A stretch of 64,000 bases of DNA from Ureibacillus yapensis (GTDB lineage Bacteria; Bacillota; Bacilli; Bacillales_A; Planococcaceae). Below, in pieces: positions 17,745 to 25,926 of the stretch. The first letter of the stretch is position 1, and each line of letters starts with the position of its first letter. Where the stretch lies: positions 105,683 through 169,682 of the forward strand of contig NZ_QWEI01000007.1 in assembly GCF_003515775.1 (NCBI RefSeq), read 5' to 3'. A program made the translations under genes and the position numbers. The notes beneath the pieces were generated by a model. It did no database searches, was not told where the DNA came from, and worked only from the letters and a program-made list of their open reading frames with translations.

Positions 17745-18584
17745 TCATAGATGAAATTCCGTGTTTTTCAGTATTTCTTTGGAAGGAATTTTATATAAAG
17801 CCTGCTGCTGAATCAGTCCATTCTGTTTCAGGAAAGATTGCACAATCTGGTAGCCTAAACAATAGCCAATCCATTTCGGCAAACCTTCCTCTTCATTTCC
17901 AAATAAAAAAATTTGGTGCCGATCCACTCCCTCTAAGCGTAAATGGTTAACAAAATACTTTCTCCACAAAGAAACTCCTTCTTCTTGTGAATACCATTTT
18001 GTCCAGGGAGATAACCAAGTCTCACCGTATAATTCTTCTACAGCGCTTTCCGCCATGCCTTCAATCAATAAAGAATCCAGCAGCTCCATCTCTTGATGGG
18101 CTTTATTCAGAAAAGAAAGTCTGCACGCATGATGGTATTCATGAGCGAAAAGAGCTTTAAGCTCTATCTCCTCTAATTCCGGCGTCACAAAGAGGAAGAT
18201 TACATTATTAAATGCAACGCCATTCTTTTTTACCTCAAAACCCTCTAAATAAGGTCGTTCCTTTGTTAATGGATATATATAAACCGGTACATCCGGTCCT
18301 TTCCATAGATTTTTGAGCCGCTCGAACTCCTTTTGAATCGTTAACCAGACTTCTATTGCTTTTAAACTCTCGACAACTCCCCTGATTTCCTCGCTCTCAG
18401 AAGGATGGAATAACCCCTGGACCAACAGCTCAAAATGCAAATCTTCCAGTGAAGCGTTGGGGAAATACTCCTTTACGGGGGTACATAAAATTTCCCGATG
18501 CAATTCTAGCAACTCTTCTCCCGTTTTTTCTTTAGACAGATCTATGATTTTATTTAAATACGCAAGAGTATTGATCACCGCCAT
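17745..18584 (-). CDS. DUF2268 putative zinc-dependent protease (YjaZ-like)
   Basis: 279 residues without a signal peptide. An HExxH-type motif occurs as AHEYHHACR, preceded by IELKALF and followed ~25 residues later by LIEGMAES, where Glu can be the third ligand (gluzincin-like). This is the DUF2268 pattern of B. subtilis YjaZ, a predicted Zn protease of unknown substrate. AAAAGGAGGAGAG precedes the ATG at 18584. It is convergent with the M14 gene. Confidence 0.82.
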   Translation of the reverse strand: MAVINTLAYLNKIIDLSKEKTGEELLELHREILCTPVKEYFPNASLEDLHFELLVQGLFHPSESEEIRGVVESLKAIEVWLTIQKEFERLKNLWKGPDVPVYIYPLTKERPYLEGFEVKKNGVAFNNVIFLFVTPELEEIELKALFAHEYHHACRLSFLNKAHQEMELLDSLLIEGMAESAVEELYGETWLSPWTKWYSQEEGVSLWRKYFVNHLRLEGVDRHQIFLFGNEEEGLPKWIGYCLGYQIVQSFLKQNGLIQQQALYKIPSKEILKNTEFHL

Positions 18585-18717
18585 CCGCTCTCCTCCTTTT
18601 AAAGATATTACTTTTATAATTTATTTCCTTTTCAAATCTATTATTGGACTCTTCACACGTGTGCAAAAAATAAAGATTCATATATTAATGATTAGTCAAG
18701 CTAAAGGAGGGAAGAGA

Positions 18718-18963
18718 ATGCACCCAAAACAGGTTTATGATATGTGTTGCCGAAATATGGGGAAGAGAGCTTACATTATGGAAAAGAACGGCCGCAAGCA
18801 TGTCGGCAGGATTACCAAGGTAGATCGGAATATGGTTTGGATTATGCCAGATCGCCGAATGGGCGGTTACGGTATTGGCTTTTGGGGATTTGGTGGGTTA
18901 GGAATCGGTATTGCCATTGGCGCAATCGTCGGTTTTGCACTCGCTCGACCTTACTGGTGGTAG
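18718..18963 (+). CDS. 81-residue Gly-rich membrane-associated protein, unknown function
   Basis: Start chosen at ATG 18718, which has AAAGGAGGG 7 nt upstream. The N-terminal half is small and basic (MHPKQVYDMCCRNMGKRAY ... RKHVGRITKVDRNMVWIMPD), reminiscent of a short Sm/KOW-like beta fold; the C-terminal half is a glycine-zipper-like helix (GIGFWGFGGLGIGIAIGAIVGFALARP) ending YWW. Stand-alone gene. Gly-rich single-helix proteins of this size are common in the spore coat and envelope of bacilli, but no family is recognised. Confidence 0.65.
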   Translation: MHPKQVYDMCCRNMGKRAYIMEKNGRKHVGRITKVDRNMVWIMPDRRMGGYGIGFWGFGGLGIGIAIGAIVGFALARPYWW

Positions 18964-18979
18964 ATTATTTTGCAAACTA

Positions 18980-19019
18980 AAAAGAATCTAGTTGGACTCT
19001 TTCCAGCTAGATTCTTTTT
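18980..19019. terminator. Bidirectional terminator
   Basis: AAAGAATCTAGTTGG / CCAGCTAGATTCTTT with T-runs on both strands, between the 81-residue protein gene and the convergent ArsR-type regulator. Confidence 0.85.
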
Positions 19020-19027
19020 CTATTATG

Positions 19028-19360
19028 TTATTTATTTAACGTATCATTTTCAACAGAATATTTTAGTTTGGTTAATTTGTTATACCAGAATTGTTCATAG
19101 TAGGATACCCACTCTTTTAGTTCTTTTAGGGGTTCAGGCTGAAGATAATAGATTTTCTCCCTCCCATTTTTTTCGCTTCGAACAAGACCGGCTTCGTTTA
19201 GGACATTGAGATGCTTTACGACAGCCGTACGACTAATGTCGAAATGGGATGACAGTTCAGCAATGGATTGATCCTTTTTGGAGAGCAAGTGCAGGACGCC
19301 TCTTCTCGTAGGGTCTGCTAGCGCTTGGAAGATATCTGTTTTCTGCGCTTCTGTAGGCAT
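19028..19360 (-). CDS. ArsR-family winged-helix regulator paired with a SRPBCC protein
   Basis: 110 residues. Winged-helix with ALADPTRRGVLHLLSKKDQSIAEL and the recognition helix SRTAVVKHLNVLNEAGLV, followed by a wing (SEKNGREKIYYLQPEPL). It lacks the metal-binding CxC of true ArsR/SmtB sensors, so it belongs to the non-metal group that is co-transcribed with AHSA1/SRPBCC genes. Its ATG overlaps the stop codon of the upstream SRPBCC gene (TAATG), so the two are translationally coupled and the regulator probably controls its own operon. Confidence 0.88.
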   Translation of the reverse strand: MPTEAQKTDIFQALADPTRRGVLHLLSKKDQSIAELSSHFDISRTAVVKHLNVLNEAGLVRSEKNGREKIYYLQPEPLKELKEWVSYYEQFWYNKLTKLKYSVENDTLNK

Positions 19361-19788
19361 TAATCTTCCACCAGTTGTTTTAATTTCTGTACAATACCTG
19401 CCCATCCTAGATTCATGGTGTCGCGAATATCCGATTGTGGTCTTTTCGCCTTGGCAACAAGTGCCTCCGCCTCTTTCCAGCCTCCGTGAATCACGGTAAA
19501 CTCCGTCGCATGATCCACTTCTTTAAGAAGGAACGTTAAAATCCAGCCATCCGTATCCCACTCGATGGAAATTTTATGAGGTTCATCAACCGCCAGTACT
19601 TTACACGGAGAGGGTCCAAATGGGGATTGGATGTGAAACTCATGCCCCTCTTCCAACTTAAAATCACTTGGCATAAACCATTCAGCAATGCCTTCCGCAG
19701 TCGATACATAATCCCATACTTTCTGTACTGGCGCTTCTATCGTCACCGTTTGAATAATATCCGGTAAATTGTTTTGCTGATTTGTCAT
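19360..19788 (-). CDS. SRPBCC (AHSA1/START-like) domain protein
   Basis: About 142 residues from MTNQQNNLPD. Typical helix-grip features: VTIEAPVQKVWDYVSTAEGIAEWFMPSD-type N-terminal helix, a beta sheet, and a long C-terminal helix (MNLGWAGIVQKLKQLVED). Such proteins bind hydrophobic ligands or assist Hsp90; the ligand is unknown here. GAGC near the start gives a modest ribosome site (AAAGGAGCATTTCTA before ATG). It forms a two-gene operon with the ArsR-type regulator. Confidence 0.85.
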   Translation of the reverse strand: MTNQQNNLPDIIQTVTIEAPVQKVWDYVSTAEGIAEWFMPSDFKLEEGHEFHIQSPFGPSPCKVLAVDEPHKISIEWDTDGWILTFLLKEVDHATEFTVIHGGWKEAEALVAKAKRPQSDIRDTMNLGWAGIVQKLKQLVED

Positions 19789-19868
19789 TAGAAATGCTCC
19801 TTTTTCATTCAAATATAACCTATAGGTGTTAAGTTTATTATATGAAACCAAAAGGTGTTATGTCAATT

Positions 19869-20102
19869 TTAAAAAATGAAAATAAAGATTGCATACAATA
19901 ACGGCATCACCGTCAGGATAAAGCCGATTTTCGTGAGTTTCTTAATAAATAGAAAAATCACGCCGATTACCCATAAAGCTACAAAAAAGGCATCAACATA
20001 AACAGCTTGTTCTAACCCGCCTCTTTCCAAGATTGGAATGGAAATATAAAAAGCAAAAATGGCTGTCCAGATAATGTGTATGATACGATATATTTTAAAC
20101 AT
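19869..20102 (-). CDS. Small membrane protein of unknown function
   Basis: 77 residues, AGGAGGTTATCGTA before the ATG. Two to three hydrophobic helices separated by a short charged loop (RGGLEQAVYVD; FIKKLTKIG). No recognisable family. It lies 80 nt from the SRPBCC gene start and may have its own promoter. Confidence 0.6.
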   Translation of the reverse strand: MFKIYRIIHIIWTAIFAFYISIPILERGGLEQAVYVDAFFVALWVIGVIFLFIKKLTKIGFILTVMPLLYAIFIFIF

Positions 20103-20243
20103 TACGATAACCTCCTATTCAATATAGTTATCATAACGTATCTCGACATGCTGTCCAAACGTTTCTTGCAGTAAAAAAATAACAACGCGAAAATAAGTGC
20201 CATTCAACTTGTTTTCACGTTGTTTTTGCAAATAAATGATTGT

Positions 20244-21197
20244 TTAAGAGATTTCCGGATGAAACTTTCTCTCATATTTTCCTAAAATCCTACTAAACTG
20301 CGAAGCTAATATTTGCTGGAAGAGCATACCAAAGACAACCGGCATGACAACTTTCGGAGGGAAATATGTACTGGCGACAACGACTCCAACTGCAATATTG
20401 CGCATACCACCCGTAAAAACAACCGTTGTTATAATCGCCATATCCTTAAATAAAAAGTGTCCAAAAATCAAGCACATCACATAACCCGAAAGTGCAAGGA
20501 CCAAAACCACGACGATAATCCAAAATACTTCCCACGTTATATTTTTTAAGAACGGAGCAATGGCGCTGCTATTTAGCATTACAATTAAAAACAAGCTTAT
20601 TTTTTGAAAAGGTGCGAGCGTTTTTCCAAGCGTTTTATTGATTTCACCCTTCGTCCATTCGTTCAACAAAACAGCGACGATGGATGGCAAAACAATCATC
20701 CACAGTAAATCCATCATGATGGATAAAGTTTCAATCTGGATTTTTTCACCAATAACAATCTGAACGAGTCCAGGCATAACGATTGGCGACAGAAAGGTAT
20801 CAATTAGGATGATCGATAAGCATAACGGCAGATTCCCCCTGCAAATACTTGTCCATATAAAACTCGTCACCCCTGTCGGCACTGCGACGGATAAGACAAA
20901 TCCGATCGTTAATAAATGATCGTCAAATAAAAAGGTTGAAACAAAATATGCCCAAATCGGCATGAGTATATGTAAAAAGGCAATCGTCATCAAAATGACC
21001 CAAGGATATTTTTTAACCTCACGAAACCCCTGAAAATTCATGCTTAAACTTCCGGCAAAGGTCATAAACGCAAATAACCATGGAACCAGAAATAACAATT
21101 GCCGTCCAATATCCTCCAAAAAGACGCCGATAATTAAACTGAGCGGCGTTAAAATCGGCATTAATTTTTGGAGATATTGATTTACTGTAGCTAACAT
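20244..21197 (-). CDS. Bile acid:sodium symporter family (BASS) transporter
   Basis: 317 residues with eight to nine predicted membrane helices. The family hallmarks are a Gly-rich crossover (VFTGGMRNIAVGVVVAS) and PTGVTSFIWTSICRGNLPL, matching the BASS/YocS group. Bacterial members take up bile acids, pantoate, or other organic anions with sodium; no neighbour hints at the substrate. GAAGG lies ahead of the ATG at 21197. Confidence 0.85.
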   Translation of the reverse strand: MLATVNQYLQKLMPILTPLSLIIGVFLEDIGRQLLFLVPWLFAFMTFAGSLSMNFQGFREVKKYPWVILMTIAFLHILMPIWAYFVSTFLFDDHLLTIGFVLSVAVPTGVTSFIWTSICRGNLPLCLSIILIDTFLSPIVMPGLVQIVIGEKIQIETLSIMMDLLWMIVLPSIVAVLLNEWTKGEINKTLGKTLAPFQKISLFLIVMLNSSAIAPFLKNITWEVFWIIVVVLVLALSGYVMCLIFGHFLFKDMAIITTVVFTGGMRNIAVGVVVASTYFPPKVVMPVVFGMLFQQILASQFSRILGKYERKFHPEIS

Positions 21198-21343
21198 TTC
21201 GCAATGGCCTTCCCTCTATATAATCTCTCTCTTACTATACTCCTATTTTCATTTTAATTGAAGAAAGGAGTTTAAGGAGAAAAAACCTGAAGGACATTTT
21301 GGTTAGGCACGCCAAAAATCCTTCAATACTAAAAGATTTCTTA

Positions 21344-22771
21344 CTAAGACAATCCAAACACGGTGTACAATGCAATCACGGCAAAAACAGCCAATGTTTT
21401 AATTATCGTGATAACAAGGATATCCCCATAAGATTGTTTGTGCGTAAGACCTGTAACGGCAAGCAGAGTAATGACGGCACCATTATGCGGCAACGTATCC
21501 ATCCCTCCGGATGCCATGGCAACCACACGGTGCATGACTTCAGGGGGAATATTGGCAGCCGCTATTGCCCGGTTAAATTCATCTGCCATAGCACTTAACG
21601 CAATACTCATTCCTCCTGAAGCCGAACCGGTAACTCCCGCTAAAACGCTTGTCGTCACTGCCCCATTGACAAGCGGATTTGTGAAGATACTGGAGATTCC
21701 TTCACGAATAACAGCGAAACCAGGCAGGACGGAGATAATTCCACCAAATCCATATTCGGAACCTGTGTTCATGACCGCCAATAAAGCGCCGCCGATACTT
21801 TTGTTCAGCCCTTCCTTGAAGGTCTCCGTTATTCTTCTCCAACCATAAATAAGCGCCGTAATGATGCCCACAACTAATGCAATCATTACTGCCCAGATGG
21901 AAACATTCGCAGCAACGTCTACATGATAATCTTTCAACCCAATCGCATCAAAGCTAAATCCGTTCGGATACCATGTTGGAATCGCTTTCGTTAAAAAATT
22001 ATTCATGATGGCAACCAGCGCGAGTGGAACGAAAGCCAATATCTGCATAAGCACAGATTGATTTGAGTTGGCTGCAGGATCATTTTTGACTCCTTCCGCG
22101 ACTTCATCCTCTTCAATTTCATTGTTTAACCCGTAATACCCCTCTCCTCTTCTTTTGGCAACCCTTTTTCTCCATTCCAGATAGGAGAGTCCAGCACCCA
22201 GTACAATAATGGCACCGATCACACCAAGAATCGGTGCAGCATAAATGGTCGTTCCAAAAAAAGTTGTCGGTATGACGTTTTGAATTTGGGGAGACCCCGG
22301 GAGTGCATCCATCGTAAAGGTAAAGGCGCCCAGGGCAATGGTTGCAGGCATTAAACGTTTAGGAATATCGGCTTGTTTAAATAATTGAACAGCAAAAGGG
22401 TAAATGGCAAATACCGCAACAAAAAGACTAACGCCACTATAAGTTAAAATAGCTCCCAGCAAGACAACCGTTAGCATGGCTTGCTTTGCTCCAATCAAGC
22501 GAACAATTGTTTTGGCAATGGATTCTGCAATACCCGACATTTCAATTACCGCACCAAAGATCGCACCAAGCAAAAACACGGGGAAATAACTCTTAATAAA
22601 TCCAACCATCTTTTCCATATACACACCGGAAAAGAACGGCAAGATATTGGAAGGATCAATCAATAGAACTGCAAGCAAGGCACTGATTGGTGCAAATAAA
22701 ATAACGGAATAACCTCGATATGCCGCAAAAATCAGGAGCCCCAAGGCTAGCAGAATAATAAAAATATCCAT
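21344..22771 (-). CDS. GntP-family permease (YxjC-like)
   Basis: 475 residues, twelve or so helices. Repeated motifs of the family: FLLGAIFGAVIEMSG, TYSGVSLFVAVFAIYP, GAFTFTMDALPGSPQIQN and, near the end, SGGMDTLPHNGAVITLLAVTGL. Closest in type to B. subtilis YxjC, which stands beside hydroxybutyrate genes. AGGGAGGTTTGA precedes the ATG. It is divergent from a second GntP gene that is linked to 3-hydroxybutyrate dehydrogenase, so both may carry short hydroxy-acids. Confidence 0.88.
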   Translation of the reverse strand: MDIFIILLALGLLIFAAYRGYSVILFAPISALLAVLLIDPSNILPFFSGVYMEKMVGFIKSYFPVFLLGAIFGAVIEMSGIAESIAKTIVRLIGAKQAMLTVVLLGAILTYSGVSLFVAVFAIYPFAVQLFKQADIPKRLMPATIALGAFTFTMDALPGSPQIQNVIPTTFFGTTIYAAPILGVIGAIIVLGAGLSYLEWRKRVAKRRGEGYYGLNNEIEEDEVAEGVKNDPAANSNQSVLMQILAFVPLALVAIMNNFLTKAIPTWYPNGFSFDAIGLKDYHVDVAANVSIWAVMIALVVGIITALIYGWRRITETFKEGLNKSIGGALLAVMNTGSEYGFGGIISVLPGFAVIREGISSIFTNPLVNGAVTTSVLAGVTGSASGGMSIALSAMADEFNRAIAAANIPPEVMHRVVAMASGGMDTLPHNGAVITLLAVTGLTHKQSYGDILVITIIKTLAVFAVIALYTVFGLS

Positions 22772-22920
22772 TCAAACCTCCCTCTCTTCACCCATAAATG
22801 TTTAATGTTTCCACAGGTTGTTAATATAACCTGTAGATAGTTATTATTTTGTAATAATAATTATCAAAAACTGGTAACTCAACTTGTAGTCAAATACCCA
22901 AATGAAATGAGGTGAAACGT

Positions 22921-24207
22921 GTGCTAAGTATCATAATCGGTTTATTGCTGCTAATGGTTTTGGCCTATTTTGGGTGGTCCATTATCTGGGTGGCCCCTTT
23001 AGCGGCGGGAGTGGTTGCCCTATTAAGCGGCTTGAATGTATATGACACGTATACAGGACCCTATATGGAAGGATTAGTGGGATTCGTATTAAAATGGTTC
23101 CCTATCTTCTTGCTCGGGGCAATTTTTGGAACCTTGATGGAGAAAACAGGAGCGGCAAAATCGGTAGCGCAAAAGGTAACCCAATTAATCGGCAAGAAAC
23201 GCGCACTGCTCGGAGTATTGATCGCTGCCGCATTACTAACATACGGTGGTGTCAGCTTATTTGTTGTAGTTTTCGCGATTTATCCCATTGCATTGGAATT
23301 ATTCCGCGAAGCCAATATATCGCGGAGACTGCTTGTTCCGACATTTGCGCTTGGGGCTTTTACATTTACCATGACATCCATGCCTGGTACTCCGCAAATC
23401 CAAAACTTGATTCCGATGGAGTATTTTAATACCACACCAACAGCTGGTCCGATCATTGGGATTGTAACGACATTGATCATGGCGGTAGGCGGTTACTTTT
23501 GGCTGGCATATAGGCAGAAACAACTTTCCGCTAAAGGTGAAGGGTTTACTGAGCCGGAAGAGGCAAAAGGAAATACAGAGGATGAAGATGAAGATACTCC
23601 AAACTGGATTATTTCATTATTGCCATTATTGGTTGTTGTCGTTCTATTGAACATCGTTAAATTGGAACCACTCTATGCCTTACTAATTGGTGTTTTAAGT
23701 ATTATGGTTTTGAATATAAAAAAGTACAAAAGTTTTATCCCATCTCTAAACCAGGGTGGGGCAGGTTCTGTTATGGCCATCTTGAACACTAGTGCTGCAG
23801 TAGGTTTTGGTGCGGTGATTGCGGTTGTTCCAGCCTTCAATAATATTACGGGCTGGCTGCTGAACATCTCGGACAACCCGCTTATTGCAGAAGGGTTAGC
23901 TGTACAAATAATGGCCATGGTTACAGGGTCGGCTTCAGGTGGTATGGGTATTGCCCTTACAACTTTGGGCGATACGTTCTATGAAATGTCCCAATCAACG
24001 GGAATCAGCCCCGAGGTTTTCCACCGAATTGCCGCAGTAGCATCCGGAGCTTCAATTTTGCCAAACAATGGTGCTTTGCTCACTTTGATTGCAGTTACTG
24101 GGCTAAGTCATAAAGAAACCTATAAAGACGTATTCATGGTGGCATTATTGATTCCGACCATCGCCTTGATTGTTGGAATTCTTATGGGTGGTTTAGGAAT
24201 CGTGTAA
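22921..24207 (+). CDS. GntP-family permease linked to 3-hydroxybutyrate dehydrogenase
   Basis: About 428 residues, paralogous to the divergent permease: FLLGAIFGTLMEKTG, TYGGVSLFVVVFAIYP, TFTMTSMPGTPQIQN, and SGASILPNNGALLTLIAVTGL. An acidic cytoplasmic loop (EPEEAKGNTEDEDEDTP) sits mid-protein. Start chosen at GTG 22921, 7 nt after GAGGTG; GTG 22912 lies inside that ribosome site. The dehydrogenase gene follows 36 bp downstream in the same direction, which argues for uptake of 3-hydroxybutyrate. Confidence 0.88.
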   Translation: MLSIIIGLLLLMVLAYFGWSIIWVAPLAAGVVALLSGLNVYDTYTGPYMEGLVGFVLKWFPIFLLGAIFGTLMEKTGAAKSVAQKVTQLIGKKRALLGVLIAAALLTYGGVSLFVVVFAIYPIALELFREANISRRLLVPTFALGAFTFTMTSMPGTPQIQNLIPMEYFNTTPTAGPIIGIVTTLIMAVGGYFWLAYRQKQLSAKGEGFTEPEEAKGNTEDEDEDTPNWIISLLPLLVVVVLLNIVKLEPLYALLIGVLSIMVLNIKKYKSFIPSLNQGGAGSVMAILNTSAAVGFGAVIAVVPAFNNITGWLLNISDNPLIAEGLAVQIMAMVTGSASGGMGIALTTLGDTFYEMSQSTGISPEVFHRIAAVASGASILPNNGALLTLIAVTGLSHKETYKDVFMVALLIPTIALIVGILMGGLGIV

Positions 24208-24243
24208 ATATATTTTTATATAAAATTTGGGAGGTAATAAGAT

Positions 24244-25020
24244 ATGGTAAAAGATAAAGTCGTCATTATTACAGGTTCGGCAAGTGGGATTGGATTGGAG
24301 ATTGGGGAGCATTTCGCCAAAGAAGGAGCAAAAGTTGTCCTTTCCGATATTAATGAAGAAAAATTGCAGGGTTCAGTCAATAATTTAAAAAACAAAGGCT
24401 ACAATGTAATTGGCACAAAAGCCGATGTAACAAGCGAAACGGATCTTCAAAATTTGGTGCATACCGCGAAAGAACAATTCGGCAGCGTTGATATTGTCAT
24501 CAACAATGCAGGGTTGCAGCATGTTTCTCCAATTGAAGAATTCCCGACTCAAAAATTTGAGCTAATGATTAAAATCATGCTGACGGCTCCATTCATTTTA
24601 ACGAAAACAGTATTCCCGATCATGAAAGAACAAGGGTGGGGACGTATCATTAACATCGCCTCCATTAATGGGGTTATCGGATTTGCCGGGAAAGCAGCCT
24701 ACAATAGTGCCAAGCACGGTGTTATTGGATTAACAAAGGTAGCTGCTTTGGAAGGTGCGCTTCATGGAATTACCGTAAACGCGCTTTGCCCAGGATATGT
24801 AGATACACCACTTGTACGCGGCCAAATTGCAGACTTGGCAAAAACCCGCAATATTCCTGAAGAGCGCGCTCTTGAAGACGTCATCTTAGCGCAAGTGCCG
24901 CAAAAGAAACTATTAAATGTTAGTGAAATTGCTGATTATGCTTTATATCTATCAAGCGACAAAGCAAAAAGTGTTACTGGACAAGCCGTGATCATTGACG
25001 GTGGATATACTGCTCAATAA
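24244..25020 (+). CDS. 3-hydroxybutyrate dehydrogenase (SDR family)
   Basis: 258 residues, the standard length. Cofactor site TGSASGIG, NNAG motif, catalytic Ser in NIASINGVIG and the YNSAK pair (Tyr-x-x-x-Lys). The tail region YVDTPLVRGQIADLAKTR and QVPQKKLL is specific for D-3-hydroxybutyrate dehydrogenases such as B. subtilis YxjF. It oxidises 3-hydroxybutyrate to acetoacetate with NAD+. GGGAGGTAATAAGAT precedes the ATG. In an operon with the GntP permease; the CoA transferase genes seen beside yxjF in B. subtilis are not in this window. Confidence 0.92.
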   Translation: MVKDKVVIITGSASGIGLEIGEHFAKEGAKVVLSDINEEKLQGSVNNLKNKGYNVIGTKADVTSETDLQNLVHTAKEQFGSVDIVINNAGLQHVSPIEEFPTQKFELMIKIMLTAPFILTKTVFPIMKEQGWGRIINIASINGVIGFAGKAAYNSAKHGVIGLTKVAALEGALHGITVNALCPGYVDTPLVRGQIADLAKTRNIPEERALEDVILAQVPQKKLLNVSEIADYALYLSSDKAKSVTGQAVIIDGGYTAQ

Positions 25021-25027
25021 TTTCTTT

Positions 25028-25067
25028 AGGGGATTTTGACTGTTAGTGGTCAAAGTCCTCTTTTATT
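25028..25067 (+). terminator. Terminator after 3-hydroxybutyrate dehydrogenase
   Basis: AGGGGATTTTGAC / GTCAAAGTCCTC stem with TTTTATTT after it. Confidence 0.75.
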
Positions 25068-25089
25068 TATTGGCCAAGCTCACATGATT

Positions 25090-25662
25090 CTACTTCCAAA
25101 ACTGCCACCATGCTTTCTTATTTCTTTCCTCTTCTCTTTCCATTTCGGCCGCCGCGGCAAGCTGTCTTCTTGTTTCCATCGATTCTTTCATTGCAAATAG
25201 AAGCTTTTTGTCCCGCTCATCAATGCTCGTTTTTATATAATTCTCTTGTTTCATCAACTGTTCTATCAGTTTTTTGTTGAATTCCATCTGTTCATTTCGA
25301 AAGGCCGAGAATTCATCCATAAGTTTATCAAAGTCAGCGTGATGATGAGATTGCACTTCCGTTTCCGGTGCTGTGCTTTTTGTATCTGTATTTGTTTGCA
25401 GAACCGTCTTAACTGCTTCATTTAAAGTAAGAGGAGTAGAACTTTTTAAATCGATTATCTTTTTAATAAGTTCAATATCTTTTTTATAGAAGAGCCGGTG
25501 TCCTTGAATGTTTTTTTGAAATTCATAGTTCAGATTCTCCATTAAAGTACAGTAACTTCTAAGGGTCTTTACATGAACACCCAACAACTTGCTTACCGTC
25601 GTTGTATTGTAAATCAGCTCCTCTTCTGCTTCCGAGTCTGCTATTAAAGTCATTTCAGTCAT
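25090..25662 (-). CDS. MerR-type HTH protein with DUF3967 C-terminus
   Basis: 190 residues. N-terminal MerR-like winged helix (NTTTVSKLLGVHVKTLRSYCTLMENLNYEF ... HRLFYKKDIELIKKI), a His-rich linker (SHHHADFD), a long coiled coil (~115-180) and the C-terminal signature KKAWWQFWK, an amphipathic aromatic tail. DUF3967 proteins are frequent on plasmids, phages and chromosomes of bacilli, and resemble RacA-type DNA-anchoring proteins, so a role in DNA tethering or regulation is plausible but unproven. GGGGGTGATTGT precedes the ATG. 21-bp phased repeats lie 90 bp upstream. Confidence 0.75.
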   Translation of the reverse strand: MTEMTLIADSEAEEELIYNTTTVSKLLGVHVKTLRSYCTLMENLNYEFQKNIQGHRLFYKKDIELIKKIIDLKSSTPLTLNEAVKTVLQTNTDTKSTAPETEVQSHHHADFDKLMDEFSAFRNEQMEFNKKLIEQLMKQENYIKTSIDERDKKLLFAMKESMETRRQLAAAAEMEREEERNKKAWWQFWK

Positions 25663-25749
25663 ACAATCACCCCCTATTCTTTATAATTCGCAGAAAATTA
25701 CTATATTCCTTTAAGAATCGTTCTACAAATATAGACAAGGTACGGGTTA

Positions 25750-25866
25750 ATTTGCGGGTTTCGGTTGTTTATTTGCGAGTTTGGCCGCTCTATAGGCGAA
25801 AATTAGAATTCTATTTGCGAGACGCTTTTCTATTTGCGAATCTCCATATAGTACAGTTATTTGCAG
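25750..25866. repeat. Phased ATTTGCGA repeats, about 21-bp period
   Basis: Copies of ATTTGCGA or one-to-two-mismatch variants start at 25750, 25771, 25792 (ATAGGCGA), 25813, 25832 and 25859 (ATTTGCAG). The first four starts are exactly 21 bp apart, two helical turns, so one face of the DNA would present all of them. They lie between the DUF3967 gene promoter region and the nrdF terminator. Confidence 0.7.
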
Positions 25867-25880
25867 CACTCTTCCTAGAC

Positions 25881-25921
25881 AAAAAATCTCACAAAAGAAT
25901 ATTTCCTTTTGCGAGATTTTT
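25881..25921. terminator. nrd operon terminator (bidirectional)
   Basis: AAAAATCTCaCAAAAG ... CTTTTGcGAGATTTTT, with T-runs on both sides, just after the nrdF stop. Confidence 0.88.
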
Positions 25922-25926
25922 GATTA

